Below, piece by piece: positions 7,739 to 16,926 of a DNA stretch of 64,000 nt. Below the pieces are notes generated by a model. That model was given only the letters and a program-made list of their open reading frames with translations, searched no databases and was not told the DNA's origin. Within the stretch, counting starts at the first letter, position 1; each line of letters starts with the position of its first letter. The stretch is from assembly GCA_964480365.1 (NCBI GenBank), contig CAYZPM010000015.1, positions 1-64,000 of the forward strand. The letters run 5' to 3'. Source of the stretch: CAIQPV01 sp964480365 (GTDB taxonomy: Bacteria; Pseudomonadota; Gammaproteobacteria; Burkholderiales; Gallionellaceae). The translations under genes were made by a program, and so were the position numbers.

Positions 7739-9322
7739 CTAGCTTCCACTCTCCGCAGTCTTGTTTTCGCTAAATAACTCGGAGAAGGCTTGATCCGTGT
7801 GCAACAAGTGTCCAGCTACTACATCGTAAACCAGAAACTCGACCAGCTCGCCGACCGAGACGAAGGATTCGTCGGCTTGACGGCGAAGCTTCCAAACCGA
7901 CTCCAAGATAGCATGATGCTGCTTGGCATGTTCTGCGACTCCCTCATAACCATAGCCAAGAAGGAGCTTTTCCTCATGCGCGAAGTGTTCCACTACGTGT
8001 ACCAACAGGGCATCAAACGCGAAATTGAACTGGCTTGGCTCGGCATCTCGTGTAAGCATCTTTTCCAGAAGAACGTTAGCCAGGCGGAATAACTCACGAT
8101 GCTCCTTATCAATCGTCGGTTCACCATTGGCGTAGTCATCCGTCCAGATCAGGCTCACAATGGGCGCACCGTCAGTGCTGACGTTCATACCGTTCCATGA
8201 AGAAATGCGGTTACGCCCTTCTGATTTCGCTTGGTAAAGCTGGCTATCCGCTATAGCCACCGCATCCACCGATGACAGAGTTCTGGCGCAATCAAGCGTA
8301 GCCACTCCAATGCTAACAGTGACACAGTTTCCGGCAAGAGAAGTGCTATGGGGGATGGCCAGAGCAGCCACTGCGGCTCTGATCTTTTCTGCTAATGCAA
8401 TCGCGCCTTGGTAATCCGTCTCCGGCAGAATCGCAGCAAATTCCTCCCCTCCATAGCGTGCTGCTAATTCCGGCGCACGATTGATTTGTCGTTGAAAAAC
8501 TTGGGCAACTTTCTTCAGGCACTGGTCACCCGCAACATGCCCGTAAGTGTCGTTGAACGCCTTGAAATAATCTATATCCAAAAAGATCAAGGAAAGTGGC
8601 GCCCTGGACCTACGTAATCGAGCGAATTCAATCTCAAGCACCCCATCAAAATGGCGGCGATTCGGAATGCCGGTGAGACCGTCCGTTTTTGCCAGCAACG
8701 ATAGGCCGTCGTGAGCTTCCGTCAGAGACTTGACGAGATCTTCTTTCTCGAAGGTTAATTGCCATGAGTGTCGCAGAGATTTGTTGAAACGGATCGCAAT
8801 GCCGACCATTAGAACAAGGAATATGGAACTATATACAGCTAATACGATATTTTCTGTTCCTCCACTAAACATCAAAACAAAAATCATCGGTAGAATCGCA
8901 GGTAGTGCGAAAGCAATAAACGCGGGCATAAATGCGCCAAGTATTAATACGCCCCCCATTACCATGGCCTGTATCGCCGTGATCGTTATAATCATGGCTA
9001 CTGGAGTAGCATCTTTGATTAACAACCCTCCAATTCCCCAGGCAACACCGGACAAGCTTATGGTCATGGCATAACGGATAGCTGCGCGATGATCATAACC
9101 AGTCGAGGCAAGTTGCGCTTGGCAGCGGCGGGTGAGCCAGATACGGATACCAAGTGTTGCATAGACCAGGCATAGCCAGTCAAAGACTAGGTGGCTTTTG
9201 CTTGACTCCATCTGTGAAATGGCTACCAATAAACAGCCCAATGCACTACCGATCAATGGAATTGCGGAATTGTCGATCAGGTGGCGAAATAAAGCTTCAT
9301 CTATGCGCTTTTCCAATTCCAT
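7739..9322 (-). CDS. Diguanylate cyclase with C-terminal hemerythrin domain
   Basis: 527 residues. The N-terminal membrane sensor (~residues 20-190) has about five to six helices. A GGDEF domain (~210-375) has an active-site GGEEF near residue 290 and the usual 'DIDYFKAFNDTYGH' motif. The C-terminal hemerythrin-like domain (~390-515) has metal-ligand patterns 'DKEHRELF', 'HVVEHFAHEEKLL', 'HAKQHHAIL' and 'HLLHTDQAF'. A di-iron hemerythrin binds O2, so the protein should link oxygen or redox state to c-di-GMP synthesis. That coupling is known for similar fusions; ligand and direction here are inferred. Confidence 0.9.
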   Translation of the reverse strand: MELEKRIDEALFRHLIDNSAIPLIGSALGCLLVAISQMESSKSHLVFDWLCLVYATLGIRIWLTRRCQAQLASTGYDHRAAIRYAMTISLSGVAWGIGGLLIKDATPVAMIITITAIQAMVMGGVLILGAFMPAFIAFALPAILPMIFVLMFSGGTENIVLAVYSSIFLVLMVGIAIRFNKSLRHSWQLTFEKEDLVKSLTEAHDGLSLLAKTDGLTGIPNRRHFDGVLEIEFARLRRSRAPLSLIFLDIDYFKAFNDTYGHVAGDQCLKKVAQVFQRQINRAPELAARYGGEEFAAILPETDYQGAIALAEKIRAAVAALAIPHSTSLAGNCVTVSIGVATLDCARTLSSVDAVAIADSQLYQAKSEGRNRISSWNGMNVSTDGAPIVSLIWTDDYANGEPTIDKEHRELFRLANVLLEKMLTRDAEPSQFNFAFDALLVHVVEHFAHEEKLLLGYGYEGVAEHAKQHHAILESVWKLRRQADESFVSVGELVEFLVYDVVAGHLLHTDQAFSELFSENKTAESGS

Positions 9323-9671
9323 AGTTCAGATTCCTTGACTACACATAGTGGTTTAAGCAATGAGAAATTTGCTCGATCTTCTGGCATTAGCCGAACCCCA
9401 AGTTACCAAATCGCTTGCCGAAAAACGCCCGGTCGTGACGGGCAGAAAATGGCCGACATTCAAATTTACAGCCCTACCCGATTCTACGACTGTTTTTTAT
9501 CCGATACATAAAATTTAGTTCTAATAAGTTAGGGCGTTTTGTAATGTTGCAGGTTCACGCATTACAGGTGGCTGGATTGCGAGCATTATTCAGCGGCTCT
9601 ATTTGAAGCATTTGTGGGTGCCTCTATGGGAGCAAGATTCGCATTTTCACACGACAATTTTACGCATTAAC
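9323..9671. other. Intergenic region between the GGDEF gene and the rpsF promoter
   Basis: No credible gene. It contains a short hairpin-forming stretch (GCCCG-N7-CGGGC near 9428-9445) and AT-rich sequence, and separates divergent transcription of the GGDEF gene and the ribosomal-protein operon. Confidence 0.5.
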
Positions 9672-9699
9672 TTGACCTGACAGTATTTTTCGCTATAAT
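9672..9699 (+). promoter_or_regulatory. σ70 promoter of the rpsF operon
   Basis: TTGACC (9672-9677) and TATAAT (9694-9699) with 16-bp spacing, 67 bases before the rpsF start. Perfect -10 box, appropriate for a ribosomal-protein operon. Confidence 0.75.
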
Positions 9700-9718
9700 C
9701 CGCCCTCCCAAAAACCTT

Positions 9719-9744
9719 GCTCCACCGTTCGCATGACGGGGGGC
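9719..9744 (+). promoter_or_regulatory. Hairpin in the rpsF leader, candidate S6:S18 autoregulatory element
   Basis: The leader forms a GC-rich hairpin (GCTCC-A-CCGT / ACGG-GGGGC) with ACCG on the 5' arm, followed by TTTT. rpsF leaders of many bacteria fold into a structure recognised by the S6:S18 complex through a CCG/ACCG element. Position and motif fit that model; the T-run also allows an attenuator reading. Confidence 0.4.
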
Positions 9745-9765
9745 TTTTATCCATAAGGAGATTCA

Positions 9766-10179
9766 ATGCGACATTACGAGATCGTATTTATCGTACATCC
9801 CGATCAAAGCGAGCAGGTGCCCGCGATGGTCGAGCGTTACCGTACGCTGGTGACGGCCAAGAACGGCCTGATCCATCGCCTGGAAGACTGGGGACGCCGT
9901 CAACTGGCTTACCCGATCCAGAAAATCCACAAAGCGCATTATGTGCTGATGAATATCGAGTGCAACCAGGAAGTTCTGGACGAACTTGAGCACGCGTTCA
10001 AGTTCAATGACGCCGTGTTGCGCCACCTGACTATCAAGACCAAGGCGGCGGTAACAATACCTTCGGCGATGATGCGGGAAGAGAAATCGCGCTCATTTAC
10101 AGGCGACTCGGCTCCCGTTACAGGCGACCCGGTTCCCGATGCAGCACCAGCAGCACCGACTGAAGTAGCGGCTGCTTGA
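9766..10179 (+). CDS. rpsF: 30S ribosomal protein S6
   Basis: 137 residues, starting 'MRHYEIVFIVHPDQSEQVP' with the S6 core 'LEDWGRRQLAYPIQKIHKAHYVLMN'. It binds 16S rRNA with S18 in the platform of the small subunit. Compared with ~100-130 residues in relatives, the tail (from ~100) is long and has a duplicated 'TGDSAPVTGDPVPDAAPAAP' pattern, a low-complexity Pro/Ala tail. First of four genes with priB, rpsR and rplI; ribosome site AAGGAG. Confidence 0.97.
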   Translation: MRHYEIVFIVHPDQSEQVPAMVERYRTLVTAKNGLIHRLEDWGRRQLAYPIQKIHKAHYVLMNIECNQEVLDELEHAFKFNDAVLRHLTIKTKAAVTIPSAMMREEKSRSFTGDSAPVTGDPVPDAAPAAPTEVAAA

Positions 10180-10481
10180 TTGAATTAGGTTGCAATCGGT
10201 TCGTCGTTGATGGAGAACTGGTTGAGTTGGACGGTTTGCGATACACCCCGGCGGGGGTAGCGCGAATTGCATTAAAGATCCGCAATGTTTCAACGCAACA
10301 GGAAGCCGGTATGCCGCGTCAAGTGCAGTGTGAAATTCCTGCCTTGGCTTTTGGTGCAGCAGCCCGGCAAGCAAGCGTCCTGCAAGTCGGGCAGCGTGTG
10401 AAAGCAGAAGGATTTTTAACTCAACGCAGTTTGCGTATCGCGCAACTGGTTATGCATATCGATAACATTACATTGAAATAA
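10176..10481 (+). CDS. priB: Primosomal replication protein N (PriB)
   Basis: 101 residues with a single OB-fold pattern ('FVVDGELVELDGLRYTPAGV...', 'EEAGMPRQVQCEIPALAFG'-like middle, 'VKAEGFLTQRSLR'). PriB is a single-strand-binding-like accessory of PriA replication restart. It starts at TTG overlapping the rpsF stop (TTGA), which implies coupled translation. Its place between rpsF and rpsR is the standard location in beta- and gammaproteobacteria and supports the call. Confidence 0.93.
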   Translation: MIELGCNRFVVDGELVELDGLRYTPAGVARIALKIRNVSTQQEAGMPRQVQCEIPALAFGAAARQASVLQVGQRVKAEGFLTQRSLRIAQLVMHIDNITLK

Positions 10482-10492
10482 AGGAGCACAGC

Positions 10493-10762
10493 ATGGCTCG
10501 TGTATTTAAGAAGAAAGATGACAAGAAGAACAGCTCTTCGCGTTCGTTGTTCAAGCGCCGCAAGTTCTGCCGCTTTACTGCGGAAAAGATCGCGGAAGTG
10601 GATTACAAGGATTTGAACATCCTCAAGGAATTCGTCAGCGAAAACGGAAAACTGATCCCTGCACGCATTACCGGCACCAAGGCGCGTTTTCAGCGCCAAT
10701 TGAGCACCGCAGTCAAGCGCGCGCGGTTTCTGGCGTTGATGCCTTACACCGACTTGCACTAA
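10493..10762 (+). CDS. rpsR: 30S ribosomal protein S18
   Basis: 89 residues, with the S18 core 'RRKFCRFTAEKIAEVDYKDLNILKEFVSENGKLIPARITGT' and C-terminal 'RQLSTAVKRARFLALMPYTDLH'. The N-terminus is Lys-rich. It partners S6 on 16S rRNA. Good ribosome site (AAGGAG) and 11 bases from priB. Confidence 0.97.
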   Translation: MARVFKKKDDKKNSSSRSLFKRRKFCRFTAEKIAEVDYKDLNILKEFVSENGKLIPARITGTKARFQRQLSTAVKRARFLALMPYTDLH

Positions 10763-10772
10763 GGAGTAGACC

Positions 10773-11222
10773 ATGCAAATAATACTGATGGAAAAAATGG
10801 CCAATCTCGGCCAATTGGGTGATGTGGTCAAAGTAAAGAATGGCTACGCTCGCAATTTTCTGATCCCGCAAGGCAAAGCCAAGCGTGCGACCGAAAGCAA
10901 CAAAGCTGAATTCGAAGTTCGCCGCGTCGAACTGTTAGCTGCTGAGCAAGCCAAAATAGCGGAAGCCCAAGCAGGCGCAGAAAAAATCAATGGCCTGACC
11001 GTGCAAATCGTACAAAAGGCTGGCGTGGACGGCAAGCTGTTCGGCTCCGTGACCAATGCCGACATCGTGGCTGCACTGGCGGTGCAGGGTTTTACCCTGG
11101 ACAAATCGCAAGTACGCATGCCGGACGGGCATCTCAAGCAGGTTGGGGATTATCCAATCAGCATAGGATTGCACAGTGATGTGGTAGCCAATATCAACGT
11201 ATCGGTGCTTGGCGAACACTAA
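10773..11222 (+). CDS. rplI: 50S ribosomal protein L9
   Basis: 149 residues, standard length. The N-terminal rRNA-binding domain is 'MQIILMEKMANLGQLGDVVKVKNGYARNFLIP', followed by a connecting helix (~45-75) and the C-terminal domain 'GKLFGSVTNADIVAAL'. Last gene of the rpsF operon, followed by a terminator at 11345-11380. Confidence 0.97.
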   Translation: MQIILMEKMANLGQLGDVVKVKNGYARNFLIPQGKAKRATESNKAEFEVRRVELLAAEQAKIAEAQAGAEKINGLTVQIVQKAGVDGKLFGSVTNADIVAALAVQGFTLDKSQVRMPDGHLKQVGDYPISIGLHSDVVANINVSVLGEH

Positions 11223-11344
11223 CCAATCACTTGGCAGCTTGCTGCCTTATAACCAGCCACTTGGCTATTGTCGTTTGATAGCCTGGTGGAATGGCTAGTA
11301 GTTTTATCAGTGAGATGGCTAGTTGTTTCATCAGCGACTTGTAG

Positions 11345-11380
11345 CAAAAAGCCCTGTTAGGAAACTAGCAGGGCTTTTTC
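11345..11380 (+). terminator. Intrinsic terminator of the rpsF-rplI operon
   Basis: AAAAAGCCCTG - loop - CAGGGCTTTTT with a T-run. It lies ~120 bases after rplI; the intervening stretch has a short tandem duplication (GAGATGGCTAGTTGTTTCAT resembles the unit just before it). Confidence 0.85.
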
Positions 11381-11395
11381 TTTGGCGTTACCTAC

Positions 11396-11562
11396 TCATT
11401 TGTTTGCCTCTTTCTGAGGTGCGGCAGGCAGCAGCAAACTCACCGTCACACCCAATCCGCCAGCGGATGGAGGCGTCCATCGGTCATGCGGGTGATTTGC
11501 GCTTCGGCTTTGGTGCGCAGATAGACTGGTTCGATTACCTTCTTGTTCTTGGTGTACCCTCC
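11396..11562 (-). pseudogene. Possible coding remnant downstream of the kinase gene
   Basis: On the minus strand two overlapping frames each read like a protein C-terminus: one ends 'PSAGGLGVTVSLLLPAAPQKEANK' (resembling the tail of a sensor kinase ATPase domain), the other 'LRTKAEAQITRMTDGRLHP' then stops. Neither has a start. This looks like a decayed, frameshifted gene end, but the evidence is thin. Confidence 0.25.
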
Positions 11563-12429
11563 CTACGAAATTGGACTTGGACGATCATTGCTTGTTTTTT
11601 CATGCGGTGATATCCCACGGCAAGAATGCAAATCACCCGCCAATTCATTAGCGTTCTGGTAACGAGCTTCCGGATTTTTTGCAAGGCACTTGGAGACAAT
11701 AATATCCAGTGTGTCTGGAATTTCCGGATTCAATGAACTGGGCTTTTGAGGCTCTTCGTTAACAATCTGGTACATGACCGAATTATTATTCTCGCCAGAG
11801 AATGGGTGCTGCCAGGTTAGCAGTTGATACAGTACGATGCCAAGCGCAAAAATATCCGAACGACCGTCAATTGATTTTGACTTCACTTGTTCAGGCGACA
11901 TGTACAAAGGTGTCCCAATAATCTTGCCTGCTTCTGTGTGCCACAAAGAGGAGTCCATTCTCGCAATTCCGAAGTCGGCAATTTTGACATGTTTATCTCT
12001 CAATACCATTATGTTTGAAGGTTTGATATCGCGGTGTACGATCCCATGCTGATTAGCATAAGCCAAACCGATCGCCACTTGAAATGCAATATCCAGCGCC
12101 TCATCAATGGACAGGCGCTGATTGCCCTCGATAATGTCCTGTAACTCGGGGCCCTCCATAAGTTCCATGGCAATGTAGGCTACATCGCCACTTTGACCCA
12201 AGTCGTGGATTGTTACTATGTTGGGATGATTCAAGCGTCCTGCTGCCTTGGCCTCCTGAAAGAATCGAGCTTCGTATTCTTCCCGTTCATCCTTATTCAA
12301 TCTTTGCAGGTTTATCGATTTGATTGCGAGAAAACGCTCAATTAGTGGGTCATGGGCTTTGTAGACAATTCCCATTTCTCCTCTACCCAACTCTTCAATA
12401 ATTTCATAGCGCCCAAGATGGCTAATCAT
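11563..12429 (-). CDS. Serine/threonine protein kinase (kinase domain only)
   Basis: 288 residues, a Hanks-type kinase. Gly loop 'GRGEMG' (~14-19), catalytic Lys in 'AIKSIN', 'HRDIKPSN' catalytic loop, 'DFG' metal site and 'SPEQ' activation-segment end are all present, so it should be active. Most PknB-like bacterial kinases carry a membrane and sensor domain after the kinase core. Here the protein stops ~20 residues after the domain with no membrane helix, so it is either naturally soluble or truncated; the possible remnant just downstream fits truncation. Confidence 0.88.
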   Translation of the reverse strand: MISHLGRYEIIEELGRGEMGIVYKAHDPLIERFLAIKSINLQRLNKDEREEYEARFFQEAKAAGRLNHPNIVTIHDLGQSGDVAYIAMELMEGPELQDIIEGNQRLSIDEALDIAFQVAIGLAYANQHGIVHRDIKPSNIMVLRDKHVKIADFGIARMDSSLWHTEAGKIIGTPLYMSPEQVKSKSIDGRSDIFALGIVLYQLLTWQHPFSGENNNSVMYQIVNEEPQKPSSLNPEIPDTLDIIVSKCLAKNPEARYQNANELAGDLHSCRGISPHEKTSNDRPSPIS

Positions 12430-12463
12430 TTCATCTCCATATTCTCAAAGTAATGGTCTAGCG

Positions 12464-13036
12464 CTAATCAGGAGAGCGAAATACAGAGGCTCCGGGCCTG
12501 ATCCCAGATGAGGTCTGTTCACTCAATTTATTTATCACAAGCTTCTCAAGGCGTTCCAGACTCTGAGACCAACCGTCTGACATTCCCATCTTCATGAAGG
12601 CATCCCGATCCGCAATCGATGCGAAATGAGTCCGGATCGTGAGTTTAGTTTTCCCGTCATGCTCAACGAAGGAGATCGTCCACAGCATTTCTGTGGATGG
12701 TTCGCGCTCGCAATATTGTTTCAGCATATCATGCCACGCTGGAGGGTGCTCTCTTGTGTCGACGGTGCTAACGATAAGTTCGGGCTCGATAATTTCGTGA
12801 TAGATGCCGGTGAGCGGGTAGTCAACGCCGTCTGGAGAGCGCATGACAAAGCGATACCGACCTCCCGGTCGCAAATCAACTTCACACACTGGACAGGTCA
12901 TAATGTGCGACCCCCACCATTGCGCAAGTTGCTTCGGATCAATCCAAGCCTTGAATACGAGCGCGCGCGGAGCAGCGATGACACGTGTGAATACGGTGTC
13001 ATTTCCGAGCATCTCGACATGCATAGTAAAGCTCAT
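12464..13036 (-). CDS. SRPBCC-superfamily AHSA1-like protein
   Basis: 190 residues. The AHA1/START-like pattern is clear: 'FTRVIAAPRALVFKAWIDPKQLAQWWG', 'VDLRPGGRYRFVMRSPDG', 'LTIRTHF' and 'GWSQSLERLEKLV'. These helix-grip proteins bind small hydrophobic ligands, and many remain uncharacterised. A CPVC pair near residue 50 is unusual but not clearly functional. Transcribed in the same direction as the kinase, ~35 bases upstream of it, so possibly co-transcribed. Confidence 0.85.
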   Translation of the reverse strand: MSFTMHVEMLGNDTVFTRVIAAPRALVFKAWIDPKQLAQWWGSHIMTCPVCEVDLRPGGRYRFVMRSPDGVDYPLTGIYHEIIEPELIVSTVDTREHPPAWHDMLKQYCEREPSTEMLWTISFVEHDGKTKLTIRTHFASIADRDAFMKMGMSDGWSQSLERLEKLVINKLSEQTSSGIRPGASVFRSPD

Positions 13037-13133
13037 TTCGTTGTATTCCCGGTTTTTAGACTATTTTTCCTGGTCAGTTCTTTTCTGTCCGGTTCGCAAC
13101 TTCTATAGATCGAGTATTCATCGCTGTTTGCAG

Positions 13134-15047
13134 TTAGCCGATTAGCGTGCTTGATACTACTCGGTTGCGTCCAGCTTCCTTAGCGCGATATAGAGCAGTA
13201 TCAGCATCATGTATCAATGCCTCTTCATTGGCGTGTGTCGGCATCATGATTGCCACTCCGACGCTAACGGTGACCGCAATATTCATATCCCCAAGCTGAA
13301 AAGGTTGACCTTCCACATTTTTGCGTATCCGCTCCGCTATAGCGCACGCCGTTTCCAGGGTAACTCCCGGACAAATAACACAGAATTCCTCTCCCCCATA
13401 GCGAAATACCAAGTCCTCGCTACGTGCACTGGCTTGCAATAACATGGAAAGTATTACCAGCACTGCGTCGCCTGACTTGTGTCCATAATGGTCATTGATA
13501 CTTTTGAAATGGTCGATATCGATCATCAGGCTGGCCAGCGGCAGATTGTTTGCCTTGGCAAAGGCCCACTCGGCAGAAAAGGCATCCATCCCGTGCCGTC
13601 TATTGGACATCTGTGTCAGCGGATCGGTCATCGCCACATGAGTCAGTCGGCGGTTGGCTCCCGCCCACTCGCCAGCGGAGTTCACCAAGTTATTGCGTTC
13701 CTTGATGAGCTCATTTTGCAGTTGAATAATCTTGAAGGCTCCGCGTAATTTTGCTTGCAGCGATAGGCCCGTGATTGGGCGCAGCAAAATGTCATCCGCA
13801 CCTATATCTAATGCTTGATCAAGGAGGCCGTCATCTTCGCGATTGACAATGAAAATAATGTAGGCGGATTGCCCAAGAGAATTGCCTCGCAACGCTTTGC
13901 AGAATGCCGGTCCGTCAATTTCAGGGGCGAACATTTCAACCAGGATCAAATCCGGTTTGTCTTCAAGAGCCACGACCAAGCCATCCGTGGAATTGGATAC
14001 GGATTTCACGGCAATGCCATTCGTTTCCAAATAAACTGTCATCGTGGAAGATTCAGGTGATTCCGGACTGATCAACAGTAGCGGCTTATTATTCGGCCAC
14101 GGGCATACCGGTGACATAGATGCCTGTTCTCTTGGCTGAGATGTCGCGAGCAATTCCGCAAATGAGGTAATTTCACGGGTTTGAATTTTTAGCAGTTCAC
14201 CCCATTCTTGCCAACTTTTGATGATGCCGTCCGCCATCGAGTTCATTTCCTCCGTGCTGATTCCCAATCTGGCGGCTTTAGCGTACAGATTCGGCAACAT
14301 CGCCCAGCGTGCGCCATCATCAGCCACGCAGATTTCTGCCATAGCGAGTGCGACGTGCAGGGATAATGTCAGTCCATGAACCCGTGATCCATCCTGAAAG
14401 CCTGCCTCGTCCGGGGCTTCGCAATGATAAATCGCGGTTGCCAGCATTTCAGGCAACCCCCATTCCCGCAATAATGTGGCGGTCAGTTCACGGTGATCGG
14501 TATCAAAGGCCTCATGCTCTAATGCAATCCGTTTATGGATACCCTCATCGGGCGCGGAAATGATTTCACCATACCGATCTGGAAAAATGGAGGCTAGAGC
14601 CAGCTCTCCTACAGTGCACAACAGTCCGGCAGTAAAGTTTTCTTCTGCATAAATCTTGGCAAAAGCAGCTAGTGCCTGTGCTGAAATGGCGGCTGCCAGG
14701 GAGCGTGACCAAAATTGCTCATAGTTGAATTGAGGGCAATGACCACTACGATGATCATGCAGCACTGAAAAGGCAAGAACAATAACACGCACCCGAAAAG
14801 AGCCAAGCATGGTGATGGCCTTCGAGAGAGAAGCGATGGGACGGCTATGACCGAAGGAGGCCGCATTGGAAAATTTCAGCAGCTCCCCCGCAATTGCCGG
14901 GTCAGACTGAACCAAACGAACCAGATCGTCAATCTTGTAGTCGTCACGTTGCAGTAGTCTGACGATAGCCAATGCTAAACCCTTAGGCGATGGCAAATGC
15001 CCAGAGGCCTTGAGTTTTACGTAACGTACGGGGTCAACAAAACGCAT
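13134..15047 (-). CDS. HDOD - receiver-like - GGDEF signalling protein
   Basis: 637 residues, three modules. An HDOD domain (~15-215, 'SDPAIAGELLKFSNAASFG') usually acts as a signal-output or scaffold module. A receiver-like domain (~325-445, 'PLLLISPESPESS...PDLILVEMFAPEIDG') follows. The GGDEF domain (~475-637) has GGEEF near 549 and 'DIDHFKSINDHYGH', so cyclase activity is expected. The receiver's usual phosphoacceptor Asp is Glu371, so normal phosphorylation is unlikely; Glu may mimic the phosphorylated state. Not in an obvious operon. Confidence 0.9.
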   Translation of the reverse strand: MRFVDPVRYVKLKASGHLPSPKGLALAIVRLLQRDDYKIDDLVRLVQSDPAIAGELLKFSNAASFGHSRPIASLSKAITMLGSFRVRVIVLAFSVLHDHRSGHCPQFNYEQFWSRSLAAAISAQALAAFAKIYAEENFTAGLLCTVGELALASIFPDRYGEIISAPDEGIHKRIALEHEAFDTDHRELTATLLREWGLPEMLATAIYHCEAPDEAGFQDGSRVHGLTLSLHVALAMAEICVADDGARWAMLPNLYAKAARLGISTEEMNSMADGIIKSWQEWGELLKIQTREITSFAELLATSQPREQASMSPVCPWPNNKPLLLISPESPESSTMTVYLETNGIAVKSVSNSTDGLVVALEDKPDLILVEMFAPEIDGPAFCKALRGNSLGQSAYIIFIVNREDDGLLDQALDIGADDILLRPITGLSLQAKLRGAFKIIQLQNELIKERNNLVNSAGEWAGANRRLTHVAMTDPLTQMSNRRHGMDAFSAEWAFAKANNLPLASLMIDIDHFKSINDHYGHKSGDAVLVILSMLLQASARSEDLVFRYGGEEFCVICPGVTLETACAIAERIRKNVEGQPFQLGDMNIAVTVSVGVAIMMPTHANEEALIHDADTALYRAKEAGRNRVVSSTLIG

Positions 15048-15462
15048 GTCTATCCATCCCTTCTGGAACGCACCTCAGTGGCCGCTTCGGCTGCTATACG
15101 TCGCCGGTGTCCGCTTCAGCGTGCTCTTCTACGCCCGGCTGGATCTCAAGTGGGATGTTCCACCACTGCGTGGTTCATTTCGTTGTTACCTCACCTTTAC
15201 ATGATGCATACCCTATCAAATCAGGGGTGGCAAAACCAATCCCACTTATCTGACTCGATTGTTTGGGATGAGTGGTGAAAAAATCCGAATGGACGGTTAA
15301 AACTCATTGACGAGCGGTTGTCTTCGCACTCTTTGCCAAAAAGTGCTTTTACTAACATAAACTACAACTGACCTTGGCGACAAGTCCTTTTTTTATTTCT
15401 GCCGGGAGTAATTTTTCCAGTGGTAAAATGCTCGGCTCGTTCGCGAACAATAACCCGGCATC
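15048..15462. other. Intergenic region between the HDOD-GGDEF gene and dnaB
   Basis: No credible gene on either strand. It holds the divergent promoter regions. A possible -10 (TAAAAT) lies about 35 bases before dnaB. I see no recognisable RNA or mobile element. Confidence 0.4.
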
Positions 15463-16866
15463 ATGCAAAACTTTTCCATTCCAGTTACTGATTCCCAGCT
15501 TGAGGCGATCAAGCTCCCTCCGCATTCGGTCGAGGCCGAGCAGTCGGTGCTGGGCGGCATCCTGCTGGATACTACGGCGTGGGACAAGATCGCCGATTTG
15601 ATAAGTGAGCGTGATTTTTACCGTTTTGAGCATCGCCTGATATTCAGGCATATCGCGCGCCTGACCGAACATGCCAAGGCGGTAGACGTGATTACCGTGG
15701 CCGAGTCGCTGGAAAACAACGCCGAACTCGACAAAGCGGGCGGGCTGGCTTATCTGGGTTCGCTGGCGCAGAACGTGCCCTCTGCGGCCAACATCCGGCG
15801 CTATGCGGAAATCGTGCGCGAGCGTGCCATCATGCGGCAACTGGCCGAAGTCGGCAGCGAAATTGCCACCAGTGCCTACAATCCTGGTGGGCGCGATGCC
15901 CGACAGTTGCTGGACGAAGCGGAAAGCCGTGTATTTGAAATTTCCGAAGCCGGTGAACGCGGCAGCCAAGGGTTTGTTCCTATTCCGCCGTTATTAACCC
16001 AAGTGGTGGAGCGCATCGAGACTCTTTATGGTCGCGATAACGCCAGCGATGTAACCGGCATTGCAACCGGCTTCACCGATCTGGACACCATGACTTCCGG
16101 CTTGCAGCCGGGCGACCTGATCATCGTTGCCGGGCGCCCCAGTATGGGCAAGACCGCTTTTTCCATCAATATCGCTGAGCACGTCGCACTGGAAGTCAAT
16201 AAACCGGTGGCGATCTTCAGTATGGAAATGGGCGGCACCCAGTTAGCCATGCGCATGATCGGTTCGGTCGGCAAACTCAATCAGCATACCTTGCGCACCG
16301 GCAAGCTGGAAGACGATGACTGGTCGCGCATGACTCATGCGCTGGGGCGTTTGAATGATGCACCTATCTTTATCGACGAGACTGCCGCGCTGAATTCCCT
16401 GGAATTGCGTTCGCGCGCACGCCGCTTGCATCGGCAAAATGATGGCTTGGGACTCATCGTGATCGACTACATTCAGTTGATGTCTTCCACATCAAGTAAA
16501 GGCGGTGAAAATCGCGCCACCGAAATTTCAGAAATTTCCCGTTCGCTTAAAGCTTTGGCCAAAGAGCTGCACGTACCGGTAATCGCCCTGTCGCAGCTTA
16601 ACCGCAGCCTGGAACAGCGACCCAACAAGCGTCCGGTAATGTCCGACCTGCGCGAATCCGGTGCTATTGAACAGGATGCCGACTTGATCCTGTTCATCTA
16701 TCGTGATGAAGTTTACAACCCTGATTCACCCGACAAAGGCAAGGCGGAGATTATTATTGGCAAACAACGTAACGGCCCGATAGGCAAAGTCGAACTGACC
16801 TTCCGTGGTGAATACACGCGCTTTGACAATTACGCCCATACCGGACAGTATCGCTCCGACGAATAG
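15463..16866 (+). CDS. dnaB: Replicative DNA helicase DnaB
   Basis: 467 residues, full length. The N-terminal helical domain starts 'LPPHSVEAEQSVLGGILLD'. The RecA-like helicase core has Walker A 'AGRPSMGKT' near 223, Walker B 'LGLIVIDYIQLM' and the arginine-finger region 'NKRPVMSDLRESGAIEQDAD'. It forms the hexameric fork helicase. No intein is present. Its position after rplI (here separated by accessory genes) is a conserved bacterial linkage. Confidence 0.97.
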   Translation: MQNFSIPVTDSQLEAIKLPPHSVEAEQSVLGGILLDTTAWDKIADLISERDFYRFEHRLIFRHIARLTEHAKAVDVITVAESLENNAELDKAGGLAYLGSLAQNVPSAANIRRYAEIVRERAIMRQLAEVGSEIATSAYNPGGRDARQLLDEAESRVFEISEAGERGSQGFVPIPPLLTQVVERIETLYGRDNASDVTGIATGFTDLDTMTSGLQPGDLIIVAGRPSMGKTAFSINIAEHVALEVNKPVAIFSMEMGGTQLAMRMIGSVGKLNQHTLRTGKLEDDDWSRMTHALGRLNDAPIFIDETAALNSLELRSRARRLHRQNDGLGLIVIDYIQLMSSTSSKGGENRATEISEISRSLKALAKELHVPVIALSQLNRSLEQRPNKRPVMSDLRESGAIEQDADLILFIYRDEVYNPDSPDKGKAEIIIGKQRNGPIGKVELTFRGEYTRFDNYAHTGQYRSDE

Positions 16867-16926
16867 TCGCGGTGTTTTTAAGTTTGAACCATAGCGGCAG
16901 TTCAGTTACAATGCGCAGCCTTATAC

